Origin: CAVRZR01 sp964354215
GTDB taxonomy: Bacteria; Actinomycetota; Coriobacteriia; Anaerosomatales; CAVRZR01
Direction: 5' to 3'
Assembly (NCBI GenBank): GCA_964354215.1
Contig: CAYGYT010000032.1
Coordinates: forward strand, 1-23,399
Length of the DNA stretch: 23,399 bases
A program made the translations under genes and the position numbers. Shown one piece after another: positions 15,293 through 22,086 of this stretch (position 1 is the stretch's first letter; each line of letters opens with the position of its first letter). The notes under the pieces are model-generated. The model made no database searches and was not told the origin of the DNA. It was given only the letters and a program-made list of their open reading frames with translations.

Positions 15293-16543
15293 GTGTCTGT
15301 GTCCACACACGCGAAGCGCTGCGCGACCACAGTCCGTGACGACAGAGGCATGGCCCTGCCCATGGTCATGATGGTCGCGGCGGTGCTCTTCGTCCTCGCC
15401 ACGATGATCGTCTCCCTCACGGTCTACCGGACGGATATGGTCAGCCGCCAAACGTCAAGAGAGCGTGCGGTGGCTGCGGCAGACGCGGGCCTGAACGCCT
15501 ACCTGTACCGGCTTGCGAACGTCTCAGGACTCACGACGGCCCTCGCCGGCTCGTACGAGGGCGTGTCTTGGGTCGTGACGGCGACTCCCCCTGCTGCCGG
15601 CGTGCCGCTCACCCTGCGGTCGCGCGCGACGCTTGACAACGGGGCGACGCGCATCGTCATGGCCCAGGTGAAGTTCCCGACCTTCGCCGAGTACGCGTGG
15701 CTGAGCCACAACGACATCAACGTCGGTTCCGGAGCGACCATCTACGGCAAGATGCACTCGAACGGCGACATCGACAACGATGGCACTATCACGGACCAAG
15801 CGACGGCCGTTGGCCACTGCACGGGCTCCGGCACGTGGGGCTCTCCCACGTACATCGCGCCCAAGTCCCACGCACGGTCCATCAGTTTCGCCGCCGTAAG
15901 CACCGATATGGCCGAGATGAAGACCCTCGCCCAACAGAACAGCCCCACGACCTACTGGCCCGCGCTAGGCTCTACGGGACTCGGCTACGAGGTCATACTC
16001 TCGGGCGTAAGTGCGACCCTCTACCGCGTGACGGCCTCGTCCGGCTCCGGCGGGACCGGGGGTCCCACGACCAAAGCGCTGATAGAGAGCATCAACGTGC
16101 CGGCGAACGGCGTTATGTACTTCGACGACGACGTCTGGGTCCAGGGCACGTACAACGCGGGAGTCACGATGGTGAGCGGGACCCGCTCGATCCGCCCGAG
16201 CGGTAATATCGTCGCGCAGGACGCGAGCAACCACACGAAGTCGCTCGGCCTGATCGCCTACAGCAACATCATCATGCCCGCGACCTGGTCGGGCTTGCCC
16301 ACCAATCTCACCATCCAGTGCGCCATGTTGGCCCAGAATGGACAGATAACGAGCGAGAATGCGTCTCCTAAGAAGGCGAGTATCACGATGCGGGGGAGCA
16401 TGGCGTCCTACCTGACACCGAGCATGACGGGCGGCTTCACCACCCGCTATTACTACTACGACAATCAGCTCGACTTCTTCCCGCCGCCGAGGTATCCCAG
16501 CACCGGCGACAAACTGCATTTCAGGAGCTGGATCGAGCGGTAG
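15293..16543 (+). CDS. PilX-like pilus assembly protein
   Basis: Predicted 416-residue protein. After a short basic leader it has DDRGMALPMVMMVAAVLFVLA, the N-terminal helix of PilX-type proteins, in which the usual Glu at +5 is absent (Pro-Met region instead). A region with RERAVAAADAGLNAYLYRL follows. The rest is a long beta-rich exported domain with SGATIYGKMHSNGDIDNDG and a C-terminal FFPPPRYP stretch, resembling polymer-like adhesin or bactofilin-type repeats, not assignable to an enzyme. The GTG at 15293 is preferred: GGAGGTG sits seven bases upstream, whereas the GTG at 15284 lies inside that site. It is last in the pilin operon, 16 bases after the previous stop, and followed by a hairpin terminator. 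Confidence 0.8.
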   Translation: MSVSTHAKRCATTVRDDRGMALPMVMMVAAVLFVLATMIVSLTVYRTDMVSRQTSRERAVAAADAGLNAYLYRLANVSGLTTALAGSYEGVSWVVTATPPAAGVPLTLRSRATLDNGATRIVMAQVKFPTFAEYAWLSHNDINVGSGATIYGKMHSNGDIDNDGTITDQATAVGHCTGSGTWGSPTYIAPKSHARSISFAAVSTDMAEMKTLAQQNSPTTYWPALGSTGLGYEVILSGVSATLYRVTASSGSGGTGGPTTKALIESINVPANGVMYFDDDVWVQGTYNAGVTMVSGTRSIRPSGNIVAQDASNHTKSLGLIAYSNIIMPATWSGLPTNLTIQCAMLAQNGQITSENASPKKASITMRGSMASYLTPSMTGGFTTRYYYYDNQLDFFPPPRYPSTGDKLHFRSWIER

Positions 16544-16591
16544 AGCGGCCACAGCGGACGTCCGTTCGCCCGGAGTCCGTCCCAGAGACAA

Positions 16592-16624
16592 AGAGAAGCG
16601 GCCGGGGTTCCCGGCCGCTTCTCT
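16592..16624 (+). terminator. Terminator of the pilin operon
   Basis: Perfect 15-bp hairpin (16592-16606 with 16610-16624, loop GTT) beginning 48 bases after the last pilin stop. No U tract. Confidence 0.75.
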
Positions 16625-16643
16625 GCAACAACATCTAGCTAGC

Positions 16644-16734
16644 TGAGAGCCAGGAATCCGAGCCTTGGGTTCGGTTCAATCCGCACACACGATTCCCGGT
16701 GGTGTACCTTCAACCACTCCACCAGCACTCCTCC
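16644..16734 (-). pseudogene. Decayed tRNA-Ser(GGA) pseudogene
   Basis: Full-length alignment with tRNA-Ser(GGA) at 19764-19857: shared blocks include cggttcaa, ccgcacacacgatt, and caaccact near the D arm. The T arm, anticodon stem, anticodon (GGA to GGG) and acceptor stem are all mutated, so it cannot fold normally. Unlike the CGA series it covers both halves. The rest of 16735-16964 shows no gene, only a short GTGCC/GGCAC hairpin near 16777. Confidence 0.7.
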
Positions 16735-16964
16735 GCGCGCTCGGCCCCTCACGCGCAACCTCCAGCGCATCCACAGTGCCGAAGGGGCACGTGCGTGGCG
16801 TGGTCCAAGAGGTTTGAGGGCGTCCGGTAGGGCTCGTACCTGGTCGGTGACGCTCAGCGCGCGAAACGTCGTGCCGTGGAAGCCCGGCAGTGCGCCTGCT
16901 CGAGCGTTGAGACGTCGATCCCGTGCCGCTGATCGCGCAGCGCTGCCGGTCCTCAGTCGCTGAC

Positions 16965-18530
16965 CTACCTCGCTGTCACGTACGCGTACCGTGACGCGCT
17001 GAGCGCGTGCCCCGCATCGGAGTGCGTGGCCCGGATCTTGTACTTCCCTGCCGGCAATGCGACCCGATAGCTGTACCTACCTGTGCTCGAGGCGGTGATC
17101 GCGACCGTCTTGTACTTCGAGCCGCTCCACTTGTAGATCACCAGATTCACCCGTCCGCGGTGCGCAGGCTTGAGTGTGCCGCTGACTGGAACACGGGTGT
17201 TGCGCTTGATCCTCGCGACGACGACGGGCTTGCTCAGGACTGCCTTGACGCTCACTTTGACCTTCGCGCTGACGGAACCCGCATCGGCGTCGCTCGGCAG
17301 TGATTTCACCTGGTAGATGGACGTTGCCGTAGGCCTCTGGACAAAGACCGCTTCGCCCGAGGAGTTCGTTGCCGCCGAAGCTATCTTCTTCGATGCGCTG
17401 CCAGCTGCGGCTGCCCAGAGCTCGACGGTACTGCCCGGCGAAGCGGTGCCGGCGCCGTCCGTCAGACGCGCGGTGAGAGTCGCCGGAGCGCCGAGGATGA
17501 CCGACGATGCGTTCGCGGTAAGAGCAATGCTCGAAGACGCCTGGAAGCTCACTACTTCGGCAACCATCAGGTTGTTGGCCGTGTAGACGGAGCCCGGAAC
17601 GAAACGCCCGTAGACCACCGTGCTTCCGGAGATCTTCGGTCCCCACTCGGTGTCAGGTCTACGCCACGTCTGAGTCTGGCCGCTCGCAAGGTCATGGACG
17701 ACTAGGTCTCCGTAGTCGGTGACTCGCTCCGTCCAGACGACCAGGTCCCCGTCGACCGCCACGCCCGACCTCTCTCCGGCGCCGCTCGCAAGGGTCCGCG
17801 TCTCGCCGCTCGAGATGCTGTACGCGTAGACCGCGGCGCCCTCAGTCCACACGACGGTGTCTCCGCTGATGTCGTAGCTGCCTACCGCGCCCTCCGACGA
17901 GATGCGCATGACTGACTCGCCGCTCTCCAAATCGAGCAGGTAGAGCCCTTTGTCTGAGCCTTCGTACCAGATGACGCACGTGCCCGAGACCTTGGGCGAC
18001 GATTGTGCCGAGGGGTCGCTCGTGAGTTGGGTCTCGACGCCGCTCTCGAGGTCCTTGTAGTAGACGTCCCAGTTGCCGTTTCGATCGTCCTGCCACACGA
18101 GCAGATCGCCGTCCATGTCCGGGCTGCTCTGTCGCGCGCCCGCGGATGCCGACGCCGAGACCGGTGCCCGGTCGCCCTCGATGTCGCGCACCTGTACCTG
18201 GCCGAGGTTGTCCGTGTACGTGATGCGCCCACCGGAAAGGACTGCATCGCCGGAGGTCCACGACGTGGAACCGATCAGCGTCTCGGAGCCAGTGGAGAGC
18301 GAGCGGACCTTCAGCTCCTGCGTCTCGGGACTGCGCGATGTGTAGTAGCGGTACGCGACTAGATCGCCGTCCACGTCTGCCCCGGCAAGATCAACACCGC
18401 CCACCAGCTGCTGCTCAGACGAGAGACTGCTGACCCCCTGGACGAACGCAGGTACCGCGAGCAGCCCCACAAGTGCACACAACGCAGTCAAGGTGGTGAC
18501 GCTTCGCCGAGATACGCGATGGCGCTTCAT
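16965..18530 (-). CDS. Secreted beta-propeller surface protein with Ig-like C-terminus
   Basis: Predicted 521-residue exported protein. The signal peptide starts MKRHRVSRRSVTTLTALCAL and ends near PAFVQG (about residue 32). Residues about 45-330 are six or seven short repeats with DGDLVVWTE, SPDMDGDLLVWQDDRNGNW and DIEG/DLESG motifs, a TolB/WD40-like propeller. Then come an Ig-like segment (GAPATLTARLTDGAG) and a C-terminal module LKPAHRGRVNLVIYKWSGSK ending AYVTAR. The last two are nearly repeated in the fragment at 11595-12144. The ATG at 18530 has GGAG five bases upstream and starts the signal peptide; a longer in-frame extension to 18635 is not supported. Likely surface attached or binding; ligand unknown. 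18531-18735 shows no gene. Confidence 0.85.
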   Translation of the reverse strand: MKRHRVSRRSVTTLTALCALVGLLAVPAFVQGVSSLSSEQQLVGGVDLAGADVDGDLVAYRYYTSRSPETQELKVRSLSTGSETLIGSTSWTSGDAVLSGGRITYTDNLGQVQVRDIEGDRAPVSASASAGARQSSPDMDGDLLVWQDDRNGNWDVYYKDLESGVETQLTSDPSAQSSPKVSGTCVIWYEGSDKGLYLLDLESGESVMRISSEGAVGSYDISGDTVVWTEGAAVYAYSISSGETRTLASGAGERSGVAVDGDLVVWTERVTDYGDLVVHDLASGQTQTWRRPDTEWGPKISGSTVVYGRFVPGSVYTANNLMVAEVVSFQASSSIALTANASSVILGAPATLTARLTDGAGTASPGSTVELWAAAAGSASKKIASAATNSSGEAVFVQRPTATSIYQVKSLPSDADAGSVSAKVKVSVKAVLSKPVVVARIKRNTRVPVSGTLKPAHRGRVNLVIYKWSGSKYKTVAITASSTGRYSYRVALPAGKYKIRATHSDAGHALSASRYAYVTAR

Positions 18531-18735
18531 GACGCTCCATCCTTCGCTTCGAGCTCCAAGTGGCGGTGCTGAGCCGGACACCGTGACCGACGCGTCCCTC
18601 TCGAGAAGGCACGCGGGAGCCACGAGCATGCTCACGAATGAGTAATCGGCAGCATGAAGCGACGCCTGTAGACCGCTCGCCGGGCGTCTCGGTGTGATCG
18701 GAGCGCGGTCTCGTGTCTCGGTGTTACTCTCGGTG

Positions 18736-18771
18736 TTCCTCGGCGCGCCCTTCGGCGTGCCCTTCGGCGTG
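18736..18771. repeat. Tandem 12-bp repeat
   Basis: Two exact copies of cccttcggcgtg (18748-18771) preceded by a degenerate third (18736-18747), ending four bases before the SDR stop codon. Confidence 0.7.
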
Positions 18772-18775
18772 CCCG

Positions 18776-19567
18776 CTACGCCGAGAGGAACCCTCCGTCG
18801 GCCGGCACAAGGGCGCCCGTGACGTACGAGGCAAGGTCGCTCGCGAGAAAGACCGCCACCCGTGCGACCTCGTCGGGGTCACCCCATCGACGGAGCGGCA
18901 GCCGCGCCCCAAAGTGATAGCCGGTCTTGAGCAGCCCCACGTCCAGTCGACGGATCGCCCCTCGCACGAGGCTGTTGGTTCCGGGCGTCCGCACCCCGCC
19001 CGGAAGGATCGCGTTCGCGCGGAATCCGTATCGGCCGTAGTCGCGGGCGAGGGCTCGTGTCATGGCCGCGACGCCCGCCTTGGTCATGCCGTACTGCACG
19101 AGGTGTTCCTTGAACGGCAGAATGGCCTCGACCGAGGAGACATTCACGATCACCCCGCCGGACTTCAGACGGCGTCGTACGAACCCCTGGCACATCCAGA
19201 ACACCGACTCGAGATTCACGGCGAGCGTTCGCTCGAGGAACGCTTGGTCGACCTTGAGGAAGTCCTCGAAGGGGTATACGCCGGCGTTGTTGACGAGCGT
19301 GTCGGGCACGTCGTCACCGAAGCCCTCCCAGAATGCGTCGACAGAGGACTTGTGACCCAGATCGAAGACCTGGACCTCGACGTCGCAGCCGCACTTCTCG
19401 AGCGAGGCCCCCTCGGCAGCAAGCCCCATTCCGTCCACGTCCACCAAGACGAGCCGTGCTCCCGCCTCACCGAAGCGCCCCGCCATGGCCTGGCCGATGC
19501 CGGATGCTGCGCCCGTGATCACCACTGTGCGCCCGGTGAACGAGACCATCTCGGAGAGCGACTTCAC
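18776..19567 (-). CDS. Short-chain dehydrogenase/reductase (SDR)
   Basis: Predicted 263-residue classical SDR. The cofactor motif TGAASGIG is at residues 18-25, followed by Asp at the end of the second strand (LVDVD), which suggests NAD(H) over NADP(H). NNAG is at 93-96, the catalytic serine in NVSS near 144-145, and Tyr159-x3-Lys163 in YGMTK. The C-terminus ends TGALVPADGGFLSA, the usual SDR tail. Substrate cannot be predicted. The start is uncertain: GTG 19567 has GGGAG five bases upstream and is preferred; ATG 19549 and GTG 19600 are alternatives. It lies between the propeller surface protein and tRNA-Ser(GGA), all on the minus strand. 19568-19725 shows no gene. Confidence 0.88.
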   Translation of the reverse strand: MKSLSEMVSFTGRTVVITGAASGIGQAMAGRFGEAGARLVLVDVDGMGLAAEGASLEKCGCDVEVQVFDLGHKSSVDAFWEGFGDDVPDTLVNNAGVYPFEDFLKVDQAFLERTLAVNLESVFWMCQGFVRRRLKSGGVIVNVSSVEAILPFKEHLVQYGMTKAGVAAMTRALARDYGRYGFRANAILPGGVRTPGTNSLVRGAIRRLDVGLLKTGYHFGARLPLRRWGDPDEVARVAVFLASDLASYVTGALVPADGGFLSA

Positions 19568-19725
19568 GCGGACTCCCGCCAATTGGGACGAAATGGGCAC
19601 GTCCCCGAGTTCTCGCCACCGGCGAGGATAGAGGAGGCACAGGTAGATATACCCTCACGCGGGTGGGCAACACACCGTCGGTCGCGCGCGAGGCACCGGC
19701 CTGAACCCCCACGCGTACAACGAGA

Positions 19726-19750
19726 AGGCGGCCGGGTGTCCCGACCGCCT
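19726..19750 (-). terminator. Hairpin terminator of tRNA-Ser(GGA)
   Basis: Eleven-base arms (19726-19736 and 19740-19750) around a 3-base loop, 14 bases past the tRNA 3' end. The single mismatch on the plus strand becomes a G-U pair in the minus-strand RNA, indicating it acts on the tRNA transcript. TCTCGTTGT follows. Confidence 0.7.
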
Positions 19751-19763
19751 CGAATGGGTGTTC

Positions 19764-19857
19764 TGGCGGAGAGTCAGGGATTCGAACCCTGGGTACCGGT
19801 TCAAGCCGGCACACACGATTTCCAGTCGTGCTCCTTAAACCACTCGGACAACTCTCC
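19764..19857 (-). tRNA. tRNA-Ser (anticodon GGA)
   Basis: Complete class II tRNA on the minus strand. Acceptor GGAGAGT pairs with ACTCTCC, then G and encoded CCA. The D arm contains CCGAGTGGTTTAA. The anticodon arm ACGACTGGAAATCGT gives anticodon GGA (codons UCC/UCU). It has a long variable arm and a GGGTTCGAATCCC T arm. A decayed relative lies at 16644-16734. Confidence 0.95.
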
Positions 19858-19902
19858 GCGCGCACTGCCGCCCGCGTGTAGGCCGCCTCCAGCGCACAGG
19901 CG

Positions 19903-19931
19903 AGTATAGCCGCCGGACGCGGGAGCGGCAA
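19903..19931 (-). promoter_or_regulatory. Promoter of tRNA-Ser(GGA)
   Basis: -35 TTGCCG (complement of 19926-19931), 17-nt spacer, -10 TATACT (complement of 19903-19908), 46 bases before the tRNA 5' end. Confidence 0.75.
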
Positions 19932-20073
19932 CGCGACGCCAGTGGCTGGCACGCGTGATCGCTTCGGGCCCAACTCCGCTGGCAAGCATGGTAGGCCCCA
20001 GTGGCCGACGGGTAGATTCACGCTGGCAATCAGACGGGTGAAGACTCGTCCGGACCAGACTGAAGGAGCACGC

Positions 20074-21237
20074 ATGTCCCCAGATGAAGCAGCCACGGCC
20101 ACACCCAACGGACAGAAGGCGAGCAGCAACCCTTGGATGTGGGTATCGATCGTGCTCGGCGTCCTTCTCGTCGCGGTTGCCATCTACTACTTCTTGACGA
20201 CGGGCCAGAAGGTCACTGTTCCGGACGTCGTGGGAAAGCAGCAGGTCGAGGCCGTGCAGATGCTCAACGACGACGGCTTGAAGCTGGGCAGCGTGTCCTC
20301 GACAGTCACGGATGCCGTGCCGAAGGGACAGATCGTCTCTCAAGATCCAGCCGCCGGAACCGAGGTTGACAGCGGCGCGGAGGTCGCCTTAGTCGTCTCC
20401 GAAGGGAGCGGGACCGTCACGGTGCCCGATGTCGTTGGCACGAGCTCCTCGGAGGCCCAGCAGACCCTCAGTGCTCTGGGCCTGGCCGTGACCACATCCG
20501 AGCAGTACGACGCAACAGCCACGGCGGGCACGGTCTTCGCCCAGGTACCCGAAGCGGGATCGGAGGCGGCTCCAGGAAGCGCGATCGTGATCGCGGTCTC
20601 GAAGGGCACGGCGCCTGCGCAGACGGCCGTGCCGAACGTCGTGGGCACAACGCAAGCGGACGCCGAGAAGACACTCACCTCGGTCGGTCTGAAGGTCGCG
20701 ACGACAGAAGCGTACAGCGATACGGTGGCCAAGGGCGCCGTTGGGGGCCAGCTGCCGGCCGCGGACACGAAGGTGACACCCGGGTCGGAGGTTCAGATCT
20801 ACGTCTCGCTCGGCAAGGGTGTCGCCTCGGTCACGGTCCCGAAGGTCACCGGCATGACCGAGGCGAAGGCGGTCGACGCGCTGAAGTCAGCGAACCTCAC
20901 GTCCAAGGTGTACCGAACATTCAGCGCCACGGCAGCGGCGGGCACGGTGTTCGCCCAAGTACCGGCTGCGGGAACGAAGACCGGCGCGGGCACTCAGGTG
21001 GGCATCGCGGTCTCACTTGGCAAGGACACCGGATTGGTGAGCGTGCCGAACGTCGTGGGCAAGCCATCTGAGGAAGCCTCGGCTGCGATCGCTGCTGCCG
21101 GACTCGTGCCGCTCGCCGTTGCCGACTTCTCGGCCGAGCCCTCGGGCACTGTGTCGAAACAGCTTCCCCTATCGGACTCGTCGGTGCCGCCGGGCTCGAC
21201 CGTCATCTACCTGGTCTCGAAGGGGCCGAAACCGTAG
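20074..21237 (+). CDS. Membrane-anchored protein with five PASTA domains, no kinase
   Basis: Predicted 387-residue protein: short cytoplasmic N-terminus, one membrane segment at about residues 21-41 (WMWVSIVLGVLLVAVAIYYF), then five consecutive PASTA repeats (about 46-113, 114-183, 184-252, 253-321, 322-387). Each begins with a VPDVVG-type motif and ends with a PGSxVxxxVSKG-type strand. PASTA domains bind peptidoglycan or muropeptides and normally form the outside part of Ser/Thr kinases or penicillin-binding proteins; here no catalytic domain is present, so it probably acts as a wall sensor or scaffold. GAAGGAG before ATG 20074 supports the start; longer in-frame extensions lack one. It is probably monocistronic, with GC-rich dyads downstream. 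Confidence 0.9.
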   Translation: MSPDEAATATPNGQKASSNPWMWVSIVLGVLLVAVAIYYFLTTGQKVTVPDVVGKQQVEAVQMLNDDGLKLGSVSSTVTDAVPKGQIVSQDPAAGTEVDSGAEVALVVSEGSGTVTVPDVVGTSSSEAQQTLSALGLAVTTSEQYDATATAGTVFAQVPEAGSEAAPGSAIVIAVSKGTAPAQTAVPNVVGTTQADAEKTLTSVGLKVATTEAYSDTVAKGAVGGQLPAADTKVTPGSEVQIYVSLGKGVASVTVPKVTGMTEAKAVDALKSANLTSKVYRTFSATAAAGTVFAQVPAAGTKTGAGTQVGIAVSLGKDTGLVSVPNVVGKPSEEASAAIAAAGLVPLAVADFSAEPSGTVSKQLPLSDSSVPPGSTVIYLVSKGPKP

Positions 21238-21301
21238 GCACGCAAGGGCCTGCGTTCGGCCAGCGCGCTGCGAACGCGCGTGCCGAGCTGTCGCGCCGTC
21301 G

Positions 21302-21330
21302 TTGTCAGCACACGCCCGTTTTCGGGTATC
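21302..21330 (+). promoter_or_regulatory. Possible promoter of the DUF1269-type gene
   Basis: TTGTCA (21302-21307), 17-nt spacer and GGTATC (21325-21330), about 50 bases before ATG 21383. The -35 is good, the -10 weak. Confidence 0.3.
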
Positions 21331-21382
21331 TCACAGATGTTGCGCAGGACGACCCAAGACAGAGAAACCGGGAGGACGAATC

Positions 21383-21889
21383 ATGGCAGAACCTGATGGC
21401 GTGATCATGTACCTGGCCGCCTACGCGGACCTCGAAGACGCGCAGGAGGACTTCGACGCGATCCACGCGGCCCACAAGGAGAAGTGGATCGGCGAGTACG
21501 AGGCGGCGCTGTTCGGCAAAGAGGCCGACGGCAAGCTCAAGATCCACGACACGGTCGCGAGCGAGCGGGGCTGGGGTGCGAAAGTCGGCGCGATCACCGG
21601 CGCGACCATCGGCATCCTGTTTCCGCCAGCGATCCTTGTAAGTGCCGTCGCGGGCGCGGGCGTGGGTGCGGTGGCCGGTCAGCTCAAGCGTGGCATCAAG
21701 ACCGATGACATCAAGGCGATGGCCGACATGCTCGATGAGGGCACGTACGGCATCGTGCTGATCGGCTTCACCACTATCGAGGAGGGCGCTGAGCGCCTCA
21801 TGAAGCGCGCGGCGAAGGTGATGAAGCAGGAAGTGGACGCCCAGGCCGAGGATCTCAAGAAGGCAATCGACGAGGCCGCACAACTCTAG
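21383..21889 (+). CDS. DUF1269-type glycine-zipper membrane protein
   Basis: Predicted 168-residue protein. The N-terminal half has MYLAAYADLEDAQEDFDAI, then a conserved IHDTVASERGWGAKVGA segment, followed by a glycine-rich hydrophobic stretch (about residues 68-103, ITGATIGILFPPAILVSAVA and onward) able to form one or two membrane helices. The C-terminal part is an amphipathic acidic/basic helix (EEGAERLMKRAAKVMKQEV). Layout and motifs fit the DUF1269 family, whose function is not established; members are often stress related. GGGAGGA precedes ATG 21383. A strong terminator follows, so it is likely a single-gene unit. Confidence 0.82.
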   Translation: MAEPDGVIMYLAAYADLEDAQEDFDAIHAAHKEKWIGEYEAALFGKEADGKLKIHDTVASERGWGAKVGAITGATIGILFPPAILVSAVAGAGVGAVAGQLKRGIKTDDIKAMADMLDEGTYGIVLIGFTTIEEGAERLMKRAAKVMKQEVDAQAEDLKKAIDEAAQL

Positions 21890-21918
21890 CCTCGGGCGGC
21901 GATACGCGGTTGGGCACG

Positions 21919-21957
21919 CGACGCGGCCGTCGGGAAACCGACGGCCGCGTCGTTGTT
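21919..21957 (+). terminator. Terminator after the DUF1269-type gene
   Basis: Perfect 15-bp stem (21919-21933 with 21938-21952) with a GAAA tetraloop followed by TTGTT. Confidence 0.88.
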
Positions 21958-22086
21958 GCGTCACTGAGCGAGGTTTGTCCTCCTCGGCCGTGGGGCGCAC
22001 AGCGGCGCAAGTCGGGTACCATGCGTCGTGAGGCTCGAACGGAGCCGGCAGCACGCTCGCACCGTGCATTCAGACGGAGGGACCGG

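Noticed and set aside
18736..18771. Tandem 12-bp unit as a regulatory iteron or C-terminal protein repeat
   Set aside because: Only two exact units, lying just past the SDR stop codon; no adjacent replication or regulatory gene.
2723..19931. CRISPR array made of the recurring tRNA-like repeats
   Set aside because: Repeats are about 110 bp, kilobases apart, clearly tRNA derived and not regularly spaced; no cas genes are present.
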